Source: Alphaproteobacteria bacterium (GTDB lineage Bacteria > Pseudomonadota > Alphaproteobacteria > ATCC43930 > CGMCC-115725). From it: 64,000 bases of DNA. Location: assembly GCA_028871055.1 (NCBI GenBank), contig JAGWON010000010.1, positions 60,192 to 124,191 on the forward strand, given 5' to 3'. This document shows positions 35,873-45,395 of the stretch, in pieces (within the stretch, counting starts at the first letter, position 1; each line of letters begins with the position of its first letter). The notes under the pieces were generated by a model. That model saw only the letters and a program-made list of their open reading frames with translations, searched no databases and was not told the origin of the DNA. The position numbers and the translations under genes are program-made.

Positions 35873-36754
35873 ATGTTTGAAGGCTTCACCAGGATCACGA
35901 TCGAGACCGACAGCGCGCGCATTGTCACGGTGCACGGCGGCAAGGGGCCGCCAGTGCTGCTGATGCACGGCAATCCGTTCACCCATGTTTGTTGGCATCG
36001 CATCGCACCGGTGCTTGCCAAGGACTTCACCGTAGTTTGCACCGATCTTCGCGGCTACGGCGATTCGTCCAAGCCTGATTCGGTGTCGGACCACACCAAT
36101 TATTCGTTCCGCGCCATGGCGCAGGACAACGTCGAGGTGATGAACAAGCTCGGCTTCGCGCGCTTCGCGGCGGCGGGACACGATCGCGGTGCGCGCGTGC
36201 TGCATCGCATGGCGCTCGACAACCCCGACAAGGTTTCGCGCGCGGCCATTATCGACATCATCCCGACGCACCATCTGCTCAACCACGTGTCGCGCGCCTG
36301 GGGGCTATTTTCGTGGCATTGGTTTTTCATGGCGCAGCCCCATGACCTGCCCGAGCGCATGATGCTCGCCGATCCCGATTTCTATCTGCGCAAGAAGCTC
36401 GGCAAGGGACCCGATGGACTCAAATTCTTCGCGCCCGACGCGCTCGCCGAATATCTCCGCTGCTTCAAGAATCCGGAGACGGTCCGCGGCATGTGCGAGG
36501 ATTACCGCGCCACCTTCGGCGTCGACCTCGCGATGGATGACGCCGACTTCGAGGCCGGGCGCAGGATCGGCTGTCCGGTGCTGCTGCTGTGGGGCGCCAA
36601 CGGCGGCGTCGGCCGCAACCATCGGCCGCTCGCGGTCTGGCGCGACTACGCGAGCGATATCCGCGGCGCCGAGGCACTGCCCTGCGGCCACTACGTGCCC
36701 GAGGAATGCCCGGCGGAAACCGCCGCGGCGCTTCGCGCTTTTTTCGCACCGTAA
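35873..36754 (+). CDS. fluoroacetate/haloacetate dehalogenase-like alpha/beta hydrolase
   Basis: This 293-residue protein carries every residue known to matter in fluoroacetate dehalogenases. These are nucleophile Asp104 with halide/carboxylate-binding Arg105 and Arg108 (GHDRGAR), Asp128, the halide pocket His149-Trp150 (SWHWFFMAQP), Tyr211 (EDYRATF) and catalytic His273 (CGHYVPEE). The oxyanion segment is LLMHGNPFTHVCWHRI. The family hydrolyses haloacetates or acts as epoxide/ester hydrolase, so activity must be tested. ATG 35873 matches the usual MFEGF start; GTG 35831, overlapping the previous stop, would add 14 residues. Confidence 0.8.
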   Translation: MFEGFTRITIETDSARIVTVHGGKGPPVLLMHGNPFTHVCWHRIAPVLAKDFTVVCTDLRGYGDSSKPDSVSDHTNYSFRAMAQDNVEVMNKLGFARFAAAGHDRGARVLHRMALDNPDKVSRAAIIDIIPTHHLLNHVSRAWGLFSWHWFFMAQPHDLPERMMLADPDFYLRKKLGKGPDGLKFFAPDALAEYLRCFKNPETVRGMCEDYRATFGVDLAMDDADFEAGRRIGCPVLLLWGANGGVGRNHRPLAVWRDYASDIRGAEALPCGHYVPEECPAETAAALRAFFAP

Positions 36755-36774
36755 CCGCGCGCCGCCTGGCCGTT

Positions 36775-37731
36775 TCACCGACTCGCGGCGGACTTGCTCC
36801 GATCTTTCGCTGATTGCGCCAGTGCCTGCAGCGCGGAATAAGTGAGACGCGTTTCGATCGTGCCGCCCTGCAATGTCTTGAGCGACCAGACGCGTTCCTT
36901 CATGCCTTTGCCGGCGAGATGGATAATACCGAGCTTCCGGTGCGGCTCGTGCGGCTCGACCACGAGAGTTTTCTTGGCGTCGAACATCGGTGTGCCCTTG
37001 CCGCAAAACCAGTTGCAATAGGCGGGCAGCAGCGTCGCCGGCGCGCCCTGGACGAATACGGCGCGGTTGAGCGATGTCTGGTCCGACAGGAAGAAGCTGA
37101 TATTGCCTTTATACGTGCGCGGACCAAGGCGGAATCGCTTGAGAGCGCGCGCGTAGTTTTCCGACCACAGCCGCCAATGCGGCGCGTCGCCCTTGAGCGC
37201 GAAGACGCCGGCATTGAGTATGGCATTGCGCCCGTAGCGATAGCCCTCACGCAGGCCGAAGGCCCAAGCGAAAGCCTTCTGGTTCTGGCCCCAGAATTTC
37301 GGTCGCTTGTGGATGGTCCAATAGCCGCGATCGATCTCGGGCACGATCGCCAGGCTGCCCTTGGCCGCGCCACGGATGAAGAGATCGAGGACATCGGCGT
37401 CTTGTACCCAGCAATCGGCGTCGATCCAGAGATAGATGTCGTAACCCGGAAAATGCTTCGGCAGATGGGGCCGACCGGCAAGCACCTTGAAGGAATTCGG
37501 CGGATGCGAGCGTGCCGGGTAGGGTAGGTCCCAGCCGAGCGGCTCGATCGTGGCGTCGTAATCGCGCCGCAGGTCGTCGCGCTGCACCTCGGTGAGACCA
37601 ATATCGAGGATCGACAACGGTGGGAGCTTGTCGCCGAGGCCGCGCCGCAATGACGCAAGCAGATCGCTCAGTAAATCGAAATAGCCTGCATCGGCCGCGG
37701 TGACGATGGTGACCGAATGACCGCGCGCCAC
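36775..37731 (-). CDS. glycosyltransferase of GT8-like type
   Basis: This 318-residue protein has a GT-A style core: HSVTIVTAADAGYFDLLSDLLASLR at the start and a DXD metal/nucleotide-sugar motif in YLWIDADCWVQ (Asp104, Asp106). NAILNAGVFAL and YCNWFCGKGTP resemble acceptor-side elements. It starts at GTG 37731. No other sugar genes are adjacent, so it is an orphan transferase. The donor and acceptor are unknown. Confidence 0.65.
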   Translation of the reverse strand: MARGHSVTIVTAADAGYFDLLSDLLASLRRGLGDKLPPLSILDIGLTEVQRDDLRRDYDATIEPLGWDLPYPARSHPPNSFKVLAGRPHLPKHFPGYDIYLWIDADCWVQDADVLDLFIRGAAKGSLAIVPEIDRGYWTIHKRPKFWGQNQKAFAWAFGLREGYRYGRNAILNAGVFALKGDAPHWRLWSENYARALKRFRLGPRTYKGNISFFLSDQTSLNRAVFVQGAPATLLPAYCNWFCGKGTPMFDAKKTLVVEPHEPHRKLGIIHLAGKGMKERVWSLKTLQGGTIETRLTYSALQALAQSAKDRSKSAASR

Positions 37732-38155
37732 GGCTGGGAACCTTTCACGGGAAGGGCCGGGTTTCTCCTTAGCGCCTTCCCGCCGTTCGGGGCAAGAGCG
37801 GGACGCGCGAAGCTGCCGCTCGTGGCGCTGCTCCCGCCGCGGCGCGGCTTACGGCGCCTGAGTAGCCGAAATCGCCGGTATCCCGCTTATTCGTCCGCCG
37901 GGCGGACGTGTCGCCAGGATGGAAAGCATAGCCAGGATGGCGGCGGCGGCGAAGATGAGAAACCCGTGGCGCACAGCTTTTAGACCCACTGTTCTCGTGG
38001 GTCGATAGGACGCGTTTACCGGCCGCCCACGCCATGATCTGAATCAAGCCGCCGCACCGGTTTTGGGCGATCCTGCTCCGACCCGATCGCTCCGCCGGCC
38101 CATAGGCGCGCGCCGTCCCTGCGCAATTTGGCGAGAATGTCGGCAATAACGGCGA
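37732..38155. other. 424-bp gene-free stretch between the glycosyltransferase and tRNA-Arg
   Basis: I find no supportable gene. A hairpin GACCCAC...GTGGGTC (37983-38003) has no T-run in either direction. Open frames here lack a ribosome-binding site and any domain. Confidence 0.5.
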
Positions 38156-38232
38156 TGGCGCGCCCGGAGAGATTCGAACTCCCAACCCCCAGATCCGTAG
38201 TCTGGTGCTCTATCCAGTTGAGCTACGGGCGC
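38156..38232 (-). tRNA. tRNA-Arg(ACG)
   Basis: The minus strand gives GCGCCCG (acceptor), GCTC...GAGC (D stem), CCAGA-CTACGGA-TCTGG (anticodon stem-loop, anticodon ACG), TTGGG-AGTTCGAATC-type T arm and the matching CGGGCGC. It is followed by discriminator G and an encoded CCA (38158-38156). ACG is read after A34-to-I editing. Complete and normal. Confidence 0.95.
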
Positions 38233-38397
38233 CGCGACGGAGTGCGTTCCGCTTAAATCGGGGCGCAAGCTAGCGGCATCAAGGGACGATGGCAAGCCGG
38301 CGCGGGCCGTGTCGCGCACCGAGCCGCGGTCGCTAAACGCTTGTCGGGGTTTCCCGCCTTGCGTAGACTACAATGGCGTAACGGGGGCAATTCCGAC

Positions 38398-39570
38398 ATG
38401 TCGATTCGTGCGAGCCATTGCGCTATCCTTGCGACGGCGTTGCTGCTTGGCGGCTGCGCCTATGCCGACGACCTGTTCGGAACGAACTGGTCGGGCGAGC
38501 ACTCCAACGCGAGCAGCGCGCCCGCGGGCCAGGTCACCAGCTACTCGATCCCGCCATCGCCTGCCGAGTCGAACCCCTTGCCGACCACTGGCGCGGGTTC
38601 GACGATGGCGGCCTCCGGCGCACCGACCGGTACGATCGTCGGCCAGAAGGTGCAGAGCCTGCGCAGCGATCTCGGGCGCCTCAAGGGCAATGTGGCGCAG
38701 CGCCAGCAGGATCTCGGCGCCGCGCGCGCTTCGGTTCAGCGCGACTCGCAGGCCTACTTCGACACCGTGGCGCGGATCAATTCGCGGCTGCAGACCGGCA
38801 CTACGCCGGGCAATCCAAATCTTATCGCTCAGTGGAATCAGGCACAGACCTCGCTCGATCGCCTGAGCGGGGATATCGGTCAGCTCAACCGGGTTTCGAC
38901 CCAGGCGGCGGCGGATTCCTCGTTCGCGTCGTACCTGACGAACGCGACGCGGGCGGCTTTCTCGCTCCAGGGCGCGGTCGAGGAGGACCACCGTCAGCTC
39001 GCCGAAATTCAGACCGAGGTCGACGCGACGAGCGTCAAGCTTGATGCGCTGCTGAATACGGTGAGCGACGAGATCGCCAGGCAAGGCAACTACGTCGCCA
39101 ACGAGCGCGACAATCTCATCACTCTGTCCCAGGCGATCAAGAACGGACGCCTTTTCGGACCGAGCTTGGCGACCCGCGCCTTTGGTTCGCCGGCGGTCGC
39201 CAGCGCGCCGTTGCCGGCGCGGTCGCGGCGCGCGGCGACGTCGTCGCGGCCGCAACCGGTCTCGGCCGGGAATCGGCCTCTGGTGGTGATCCGGTTCGAC
39301 CGGCCCAACGTGAGCTACCAGGAAGCGCTCTATACCGCGATCAGCCGGGCGCTTGAGCGCAAGCCGTCGGCAGCCTTCGAGCTCGTTGCTGTCGCGCCCA
39401 GCTCGGGCACCGCCGCCCAGGTTGCGGTCAACTCGAACGCCTCAAAACACAACGCCGAAGACGTGATGCGCTCGCTGACCAACATGGGGCTACCGCCCGA
39501 CCGCGTGACGCTGTCGGCGACGACCAGCAGCGACGTGACGAGCAACGAAGTTCGCATCTACGTCCGCTGA
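38398..39570 (+). CDS. predicted lipoprotein with coiled-coil region, unknown function
   Basis: This 390-residue protein has a lipoprotein signal with lipobox LLGGCAYAD (lipidated Cys20). After a Ser/Pro/Thr-rich linker comes a helical region (about 85-260, [20 protein letters not shown] and further heptad-like segments) that could form coiled coils. The C-terminal domain ([22 protein letters not shown], then [21 protein letters not shown] and NEVRIYVR) has the spacing of an OmpA-like peptidoglycan-binding fold but without clear key residues. It is probably outer-membrane anchored. No named family is recognised. Confidence 0.65.
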   Translation: MSIRASHCAILATALLLGGCAYADDLFGTNWSGEHSNASSAPAGQVTSYSIPPSPAESNPLPTTGAGSTMAASGAPTGTIVGQKVQSLRSDLGRLKGNVAQRQQDLGAARASVQRDSQAYFDTVARINSRLQTGTTPGNPNLIAQWNQAQTSLDRLSGDIGQLNRVSTQAAADSSFASYLTNATRAAFSLQGAVEEDHRQLAEIQTEVDATSVKLDALLNTVSDEIARQGNYVANERDNLITLSQAIKNGRLFGPSLATRAFGSPAVASAPLPARSRRAATSSRPQPVSAGNRPLVVIRFDRPNVSYQEALYTAISRALERKPSAAFELVAVAPSSGTAAQVAVNSNASKHNAEDVMRSLTNMGLPPDRVTLSATTSSDVTSNEVRIYVR

Positions 39571-39616
39571 GCGCTGGCGAGCTAGGCGGCGTTCGTCCGG
39601 CGCGGTATCGTGCGGC

Positions 39617-40108
39617 ATGACCTCGCCGCGGCCGTTCACCAAGACGTTTCCGGTCTCTTGGGAAGAGCTGCACCGCCATTCGCGGGCGCTTGCCTGGCGG
39701 CTCCTCGATCTGGGCCCATGGCGCAGCGTCATCGCAGTCACCCGTGGCGGTCTCGTTCCGGCGGCGATCGTCGCGCGCGAGCTCGATGTGCGTCTGGTTG
39801 ATACAATCTGCGTCGCAAGTTACGACGACCGCGAACAGGGCCCGGTCACGGTGCTGAAGAGCGCCGTCGGCGACGGCGCCGATCATCTCATCATCGATGA
39901 TCTGGTCGATACCGGCCGCACCGCGGAAGTCGTGCGCCGGATGCTGCCCAAGGCGCATTTTGCGACCGTCTACGCCAAGCCCAAGGGCCGTCCGCTCGTC
40001 GATACCTTCATCACCGAAGTCAGCCAGGACACTTGGATCCTGTTTCCCTGGGATATCGAGCCGCAGTTCGCGCCGCCAATCGCGAATGCGCGCGGCGCCG
40101 GGCGGTGA
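39617..40108 (+). CDS. gpt: xanthine phosphoribosyltransferase
   Basis: Gpt salvages xanthine and guanine with PRPP. The 163-residue protein has the PRPP loop [20 protein letters not shown], the N-terminal [19 protein letters not shown] and the C-terminal [11 protein letters not shown] typical of the Gpt type. The next gene, rlmI-like, starts with GTG overlapping this stop (GTGA), so the pair is probably co-translated. Confidence 0.93.
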   Translation: MTSPRPFTKTFPVSWEELHRHSRALAWRLLDLGPWRSVIAVTRGGLVPAAIVARELDVRLVDTICVASYDDREQGPVTVLKSAVGDGADHLIIDDLVDTGRTAEVVRRMLPKAHFATVYAKPKGRPLVDTFITEVSQDTWILFPWDIEPQFAPPIANARGAGR

Positions 40109-41298
40109 GCTCGGCCGACTATCCGGTCGTAACCCTGGCACCCGGCCGGCACAAGCGCGCCGAGCAGGGCCATCCCTGGGTCTATTCGAACGAGATTCAG
40201 ATGGACACGGCGGCCAAGGCGCTGCCGCAAGGCGGCCTGGTCCGGTTGACGGCTGCCTCGGGCAAGGCGCTCGGTGTGGCGACGTTCAACCCGCACACGC
40301 TGATTGCGGCGCGCATCGTTGACCGCGATCCCGGCCGCACCATCGACCGCGACTTCATTGCGGCGCGGCTCGATGCCGCCGTGGCGCTGCGTCAGCGCCT
40401 TTATCCCGAGCCGTTCTACCGCGCCGTCCATGCCGAGGCGGACGGCCTGCCGGGGCTGGTAATCGACCGCTTCGGCGGTGCGGTCGTGGCCCAGCTCAAC
40501 ACGGCGGGAATGGCTCGGCTCGAAAGCGAGATTCTCGCCGCAATCGATGTGGTGCTGACACCCGAGGCGGTCGTGCTGCGCAACGATGGCACCGGGCGCA
40601 GGCTGGAAGGCCTGGCCGAGGAAATCCGCATCGCCGCGGGTACCCTCGACGGACCGGCCGAGCTCCGCGAAAACGGCGCGCGTTTTTTTGCCGATCTGCT
40701 CGGCGGACAGAAGACCGGCTGGTTCTATGACCAACGCGAGAACCGGCGGACGGTTGCCGCCCTGGCGAAGGATTGCAGGGTTATCGATGTCTATTGTTTT
40801 GCGGGCGGCTTCGCAGTGACTGCGGCGCACGCCGGCGCCCGCGAGGTGGTCGCGATCGACCGGTCGGAAGCCGCGCTCGCGCTTGCCAGCCGAGCAGCCG
40901 CGGCAAATGGCGTCGATGCGCGATGCCACTTCGCGCGCGCCGAGGCCTTTGCCGAGCTCGAGCGCCGGGCCGCGTCCGGCGAGAGATTCGACATCGTCAT
41001 CGCCGATCCACCGGCGTTCGTCAAATCGAAGAAGGACGCCGGACCCGGCCTGCGCGGCTATCGCAAGCTCGCGCGGCTTGCCGCGTCCGTCGTTGCGCCG
41101 CACGGCCTGCTGTTCATCGCGTCGTGCTCGCACAATGTCGGCGTGCCGGAATTCGCCGACGCCGTCCGTCGCGGTATCGCCGATACCGGCCGCACCGCGC
41201 GAATCCTGCAAAGTGCCGGCGCCGCGCCGGACCATCCGGTACATCCATTTCTGCCGGAAAGCGCCTACCTTAAGGCCGAGCTGCTGGCGCTCGACTAG
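40105..41298 (+). CDS. rlmI: 23S rRNA (cytosine-C5)-methyltransferase, RlmI type
   Basis: This 397-residue SAM enzyme is of the RlmI family, which modifies C1962 of 23S rRNA. A PUA domain occupies the N-terminus ([16 protein letters not shown], then [15 protein letters not shown]). The Rossmann domain has [31 protein letters not shown] and [13 protein letters not shown] with the catalytic-loop [12 protein letters not shown] supplies a conserved Cys. The start is GTG 40105, overlapping the gpt stop. Its 3' end overlaps the convergent kinase gene by 29 bp. Confidence 0.88.
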   Translation: MSSADYPVVTLAPGRHKRAEQGHPWVYSNEIQMDTAAKALPQGGLVRLTAASGKALGVATFNPHTLIAARIVDRDPGRTIDRDFIAARLDAAVALRQRLYPEPFYRAVHAEADGLPGLVIDRFGGAVVAQLNTAGMARLESEILAAIDVVLTPEAVVLRNDGTGRRLEGLAEEIRIAAGTLDGPAELRENGARFFADLLGGQKTGWFYDQRENRRTVAALAKDCRVIDVYCFAGGFAVTAAHAGAREVVAIDRSEAALALASRAAAANGVDARCHFARAEAFAELERRAASGERFDIVIADPPAFVKSKKDAGPGLRGYRKLARLAASVVAPHGLLFIASCSHNVGVPEFADAVRRGIADTGRTARILQSAGAAPDHPVHPFLPESAYLKAELLALD

Positions 41299-42688
41299 CG
41301 GCGCCGTCGTCCGCCGGCAGAATGAGCGCGAACACCGTGCCCTTGGCGTCGCTTTGCTCCAGCACGATGTCGCCGCCATGGGCGCGCATCAGCTCGCGTG
41401 CGATGGCGAGCCCAAGTCCGGTGCCGCCCGGCCGTGCCGAACCGGAGAACGGCGTGAACAGGTGCGCCCGTGCCTTGGGCGGCAGGCCGGGCCCGTCATC
41501 CGTCACCGCGACGCGCAGGCCGGCGTCGTTTTGGGCTGCGCTGATGGTGCACATCCGGGCGCCGCATTCCGCCGCGTTGCGCGTCAGATTTTCGAGCACG
41601 CGGAAGAGCTGGTCACGGTCGGCGTGGGCAATGAGCCCAGGGGGCACCTCGTTGACCACCCTAAAGCCATTGCCGTTCGGCGCGGCGGCCGCGCCCGCAA
41701 TCTCGTCGGTCAGCGCCGCCAAGGTAAACCGGCTGCGGCGGAGGGGCGGCGCGTTGTCGCGGGTGTAGTTGAGCGTGCCGGTGCACAGCGCTACGGCGCG
41801 ATCGATCGCCGCCAGCAGCGCCGGGACCACGCGCTTCACCTCGGGTGAATCGCTGCCGGCCAGGCTGTCCGAGGTGAGCCGCGCTGTCGACAGAATGCCG
41901 CGCAAATCGTGATTGATCTTGGACACGGCCGTTCCCAGGGCCGCCAAGCGCTCCTTCTGACGCAGGGACTGCCGCACCGCGTCTTGCATCGCGGCAAGCT
42001 CGCGCTCGGCAAGGCCGACCTCGTCGTTGCGCTGAGACGGCCGGATGGCACGCGTTTCGTCTTCCGGGTTGCCGCGAAAGGCCATCATGCTCGCGGTCAT
42101 CCGGCGCAGCGGCGCCACCAGAAGCCACTGCAGCGTGAAATAGAGGAGCGCCGCGGTAATGAGCGAGATCACGAACGAGACGGCGAAGACGCGCGCGCCG
42201 AACTCCCACAGTTGGCGGCGCAGCGGCGCTTCGTCGAGCAGAACCTCCACGGTAACGGCGCGGTCCTTGGGCGAGATGCCGAGCACGCGGATCACGCGAT
42301 TGCCCGATTGGAACAGCGTCGCGACCGTGTCGCCCATCGTCTGGAGCATGGTTTCGTTGCGCAGGTCGTAAGTCGCGTCGACGGACGGCGGCATGTTCTG
42401 CGCCAGCATCAGCGTGCGGTCTGCCATGTGGACAACGATGCCGTGCGTTCCGACATGGGCCAGAAGCATGTCCGCAAGCTCCTTGCTCACCATATTGTCG
42501 GGGGTCGCCTCGAGGGCGAAGATCGCGAGACGCGCGGCGTCGAGGCGATCCTTGAGATAGGTCAGCCGCTCGCGAGTGACCGAGGGCACGAAAATCAGCA
42601 GGACGCTCGCCATAACGAAGGCGACGGTCAGGACGAGCAACCGGGCGGACAGACCGCCCGCGATGCGATGGCTGGTTGCGTCGGTCAT
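41270..42688 (-). CDS. membrane sensor histidine kinase
   Basis: This 472-residue kinase has two transmembrane helices (about 14-35 and 170-195) flanking a periplasmic sensor domain of about 130 residues. A HAMP region follows (LVAPLRRMTASMMAFRGNP). A divergent HisKA has its phospho-His in KINHDLRGILSTARL, and the HATPase has NLTRNAAE, TDDGPGLP and GTGLGLAIARELMRAHGG. No response-regulator gene is adjacent, so it is an orphan. The signal is unknown. Confidence 0.88.
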   Translation of the reverse strand: MTDATSHRIAGGLSARLLVLTVAFVMASVLLIFVPSVTRERLTYLKDRLDAARLAIFALEATPDNMVSKELADMLLAHVGTHGIVVHMADRTLMLAQNMPPSVDATYDLRNETMLQTMGDTVATLFQSGNRVIRVLGISPKDRAVTVEVLLDEAPLRRQLWEFGARVFAVSFVISLITAALLYFTLQWLLVAPLRRMTASMMAFRGNPEDETRAIRPSQRNDEVGLAERELAAMQDAVRQSLRQKERLAALGTAVSKINHDLRGILSTARLTSDSLAGSDSPEVKRVVPALLAAIDRAVALCTGTLNYTRDNAPPLRRSRFTLAALTDEIAGAAAAPNGNGFRVVNEVPPGLIAHADRDQLFRVLENLTRNAAECGARMCTISAAQNDAGLRVAVTDDGPGLPPKARAHLFTPFSGSARPGGTGLGLAIARELMRAHGGDIVLEQSDAKGTVFALILPADDGAASRAPAARP

Positions 42689-42783
42689 GCACCTCCGCGG
42701 TCGGCGCCGCTGTCCGGTCTTCGGCGGGCCATCCTAAGCCATTGACCCCTCTCGCTTTGTCACTTCGGCGCGAGGCTGCGGCG

Positions 42784-42812
42784 TTGACTTAGGCCACTCG
42801 CTCTCGTATACA
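42784..42812 (+). promoter_or_regulatory. sigma-70 promoter of the rpmH operon
   Basis: TTGACT (42784-42789), a 17-bp spacer and TATACA (42807-42812) lie 41 bp before the rpmH GTG. This is a near-consensus housekeeping promoter driving rpmH-rnpA-yidD-yidC. Confidence 0.75.
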
Positions 42813-42853
42813 GCGCCGTCGATTTTGCGAGAAGTCTCGCCGGAGTATTCGCC

Positions 42854-42988
42854 GTGAAGCGCACATATCAGCCGAGCAAACTTGTCCGCAAGCGCCGCCA
42901 CGGCTTCCGCGCGCGCATGGCGACGGTCGGCGGGCGCCGCGTTCTGACGAGCCGCCGCGCCAAGGGCCGCAAACGCCTATCGGCCTGA
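42854..42988 (+). CDS. rpmH: 50S ribosomal protein L34
   Basis: This 44-residue L34 reads (M)[20 protein letters not shown] with the usual basic C-terminus [18 protein letters not shown]. It begins with GTG at 42854, which is why it is easily missed. It is the first gene of the conserved rpmH-rnpA-yidD-yidC block and has a strong promoter upstream. Confidence 0.97.
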   Translation: MKRTYQPSKLVRKRRHGFRARMATVGGRRVLTSRRAKGRKRLSA

Positions 42989-43018
42989 CCCCGAGTTGCG
43001 GCCGAGGAGGCGCAGCCG

Positions 43019-43393
43019 ATGACCAAGATCGCGCGCCTGAAGCGGCGCGCTGAGTTCCTCGCCGTTGCCGCAAGCCGGCGCAAGCAGGTGACGCCGGGCC
43101 TGATCCTGCAGGCGGCGCCTTGTCTCGGCGTGACCGTGCCGCGGGTCGGCTTCACCGCCAGCAAGAAGGTCGGCATCGCGGTCGCGCGCAATCGCGCGCG
43201 AAGGCGCCTGCGCGCCGCCGCCGAACAGGTCATCGGCCGGCACGGCGCGGCGGGGCACGATTTCGTGCTGATCGCGCGCACCGGGACGCTGACGCGTCCG
43301 TTCGGCGAGCTGCTCGGTGATCTCGAGTTGGCGCTGAAGCGGATCGGCGCCTACCGCGCGGATAGCTGCGACAGGGCCGGAGGCGCGCCATGA
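43019..43393 (+). CDS. rnpA: ribonuclease P protein component
   Basis: RnpA is the protein subunit of RNase P, which trims 5' leaders of pre-tRNAs. The 124-residue protein has the RNA-binding RNR signature in [21 protein letters not shown] (about residues 51-71) and the N-terminal [17 protein letters not shown]. The gene follows rpmH by 30 bp and overlaps yidD by 4 nt. Confidence 0.95.
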   Translation: MTKIARLKRRAEFLAVAASRRKQVTPGLILQAAPCLGVTVPRVGFTASKKVGIAVARNRARRRLRAAAEQVIGRHGAAGHDFVLIARTGTLTRPFGELLGDLELALKRIGAYRADSCDRAGGAP

Positions 43394-43611
43394 GTCTGGT
43401 GCTGCAGATCCTCATCCGGCTTTATCAGCTTTTGATCGCGCCCGTGCTTGGCGCCAATTGCCGGTACTGGCCAAGCTGTTCGCATTATGCCGCCGAAGCG
43501 GTGCAGGTCCACGGCGCCGCGCGCGGTTCCTGGCTCGCCTTGAGGCGTATCGCGCGCTGCCACCCCTGGGGCGGATCGGGCGTTGACCCGGTGCCGCCGG
43601 TGCGGGGCTGA
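43390..43611 (+). CDS. yidD: membrane protein insertion efficiency factor YidD
   Basis: This 73-residue amphipathic membrane-associated protein has the invariant [13 protein letters not shown] and [16 protein letters not shown] motifs. It assists YidC-dependent insertion. The start overlaps the rnpA stop (ATGA), and yidC begins 1 nt after its own stop. Confidence 0.96.
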   Translation: MSLVLQILIRLYQLLIAPVLGANCRYWPSCSHYAAEAVQVHGAARGSWLALRRIARCHPWGGSGVDPVPPVRG

Positions 43612-43612
43612 C

Positions 43613-45391
43613 ATGGACCAACGCAACCTGTTCATCGCCATCGCGATCTCGATCGCGATTCTAATCGGCTTTCAGTACGTGGCGGAGCGCTTCCAGCCGC
43701 CGCCGCAGCCGACCGAGCAGGCGAAGACCGGCGCGGAGAGCGGCGCGAGCGCGCCCGGCGCCAACAAGGCGCCGTCGGGCGGCGTTCCGGCCGGGGCACC
43801 GTCGGTTGCCGGCGAGGCCAAGACGGCGCCGCGCGCGCAGGTTCTCGCGCGCTCGCCCCGTGTCGCCATCGACACACCGCGCCTCAAGGGCTCGATCAAC
43901 CTGATCGGCGGCCGCATCGACGATCTCACGCTGACCGCTTATCGCGAGACCGTCGATCCCAAGAGCCCCGAGATCGTGCTGCTCGCGCCTGACGGGAGCG
44001 AGCACCCGTACTTCCTCCAGTTCGGCTGGGTTGCGGCCGATCCGGACGTGAAGGTGCCGGGGCCCGACGCTCGGTGGACATCGTCGGGCGGCACGCTCAC
44101 GCCCGGCCATCCGACCGATCTCACCTGGGATAGCGGCACAGGGCTCAAGTTCACGCGGCACATCGCCCTCGACTCCGACTACATGTTCACCATCACCGAC
44201 CGCGTGACCAACAGCGGCAGCGCCGCGGTGAAGCTTTCGCCCTATGTCGTCGACGTGCGCAAGGGCGGGATCGAGGTCTCCCGCACCTATTTGCTGCACG
44301 AAGGGCCGATCGGCGTCACCGACGGCAGGCTCCATGACGGTTCGTGCGTGCCGCTTCTGGGCTGTGATCCGTTCAACTACGACGAGATGAAGAAGAACGC
44401 GCACGAGCGGTTCGCCACCACCGGCGGCTGGTTCGGCTTCACCGACAAGTATTGGCTCACGGCTCTGGTCCCGCCCCGGGGCGCGCAGGTGACCGCGGAG
44501 CTGCAATACGGCAAGCCTGGCGACGTCGACGTCTATCAGGCCGATTACATCGGCGCGGCGCAGGAGGTCGCGCCCGGCGCGACCGTCACCGAGGAGAGCC
44601 GCGCCTTCGCCGGCGCCAAGGAAGTCGCGCTGCTCGACCGCTACGAGACCCAATACAGGATTCAGAACTTCGACCGGGCGATCGATTTCGGCTGGTTCTA
44701 CTGGATCACCAAGCCGATCTTCCTGACGCTGGATTTCTTTTACAAGCTGCTCGGCAATTTCGGGCTGGCCATCCTGCTGCTCACCGTCATCATCAAGCTC
44801 GTCTTCTTCCCGCTCGCGAACAAGTCGTATCGCGCGATGAGCAAGATGAAGAAGCTGCAGCCTGAGATGCAGAAACTTCGGGAGAAATTCGGCGACGACA
44901 AGGAGAAGCTCAACAAGGAGACGATGGCGCTCTATAAACGCGTCGGCGCCAACCCGATGGCGGGATGCCTGCCGATCGTCATCCAGATTCCGGTCTTCTT
45001 CTCGCTCTACAAGGTTCTCTACGTTACGATCGAGATGCGCCACGCGCCGTTCTACGGCTGGATTCACGATCTGTCGGCGCCCGACCCCACCACCTTCGTC
45101 AATTTGTTCGGCCTGTTGCCTTTCGCGCCGCCCCACATCGCGTTCCTGCCGGTCTCGCTCCTGCACATCGGCGTCTGGCCGCTGATCATGGGCCTGACGA
45201 TGTTCCTGCAGCAGAAGCTCAACCCGCAGCCGCCCGATCCGGTCCAGGCCAAGATGTTCATGATCTTGCCCGTGGTTTTCACCTTCATGCTGGCGCAGTT
45301 CGCCGCCGGCTTGGTGATCTACTGGAGCTGGAACAACCTGCTGTCGATCGCGCAGCAATGGGTGATCATGCGGCGCGCCGGCGCCGCCTGA
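43613..45391 (+). CDS. yidC: membrane protein insertase YidC
   Basis: This 592-residue insertase has a first transmembrane anchor (LFIAIAISIAILIGFQYVA), a Pro/Ala-rich linker, a large periplasmic beta-sandwich (about 85-350), and the conserved five-helix core. The core includes FGLAILLLTVIIKLVFFPLANKSYRAMSKMK and NPMAGCLPIVIQIPVFFSLYKVL. It acts alone or with SecYEG. The ATG at 43613 follows yidD by 1 nt. Length is usual for alphaproteobacteria. Confidence 0.97.
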   Translation: MDQRNLFIAIAISIAILIGFQYVAERFQPPPQPTEQAKTGAESGASAPGANKAPSGGVPAGAPSVAGEAKTAPRAQVLARSPRVAIDTPRLKGSINLIGGRIDDLTLTAYRETVDPKSPEIVLLAPDGSEHPYFLQFGWVAADPDVKVPGPDARWTSSGGTLTPGHPTDLTWDSGTGLKFTRHIALDSDYMFTITDRVTNSGSAAVKLSPYVVDVRKGGIEVSRTYLLHEGPIGVTDGRLHDGSCVPLLGCDPFNYDEMKKNAHERFATTGGWFGFTDKYWLTALVPPRGAQVTAELQYGKPGDVDVYQADYIGAAQEVAPGATVTEESRAFAGAKEVALLDRYETQYRIQNFDRAIDFGWFYWITKPIFLTLDFFYKLLGNFGLAILLLTVIIKLVFFPLANKSYRAMSKMKKLQPEMQKLREKFGDDKEKLNKETMALYKRVGANPMAGCLPIVIQIPVFFSLYKVLYVTIEMRHAPFYGWIHDLSAPDPTTFVNLFGLLPFAPPHIAFLPVSLLHIGVWPLIMGLTMFLQQKLNPQPPDPVQAKMFMILPVVFTFMLAQFAAGLVIYWSWNNLLSIAQQWVIMRRAGAA

Positions 45392-45395
45392 CGTC

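Noticed and set aside
37717..37983. 88-residue plus-strand frame before tRNA-Arg
   Set aside because: Overlaps the start of the glycosyltransferase, no ribosome-binding site, no domain.
37983..38003. Hairpin GACCCAC/GTGGGTC as terminator
   Set aside because: No T-run follows in either direction; position relative to genes gives no support.
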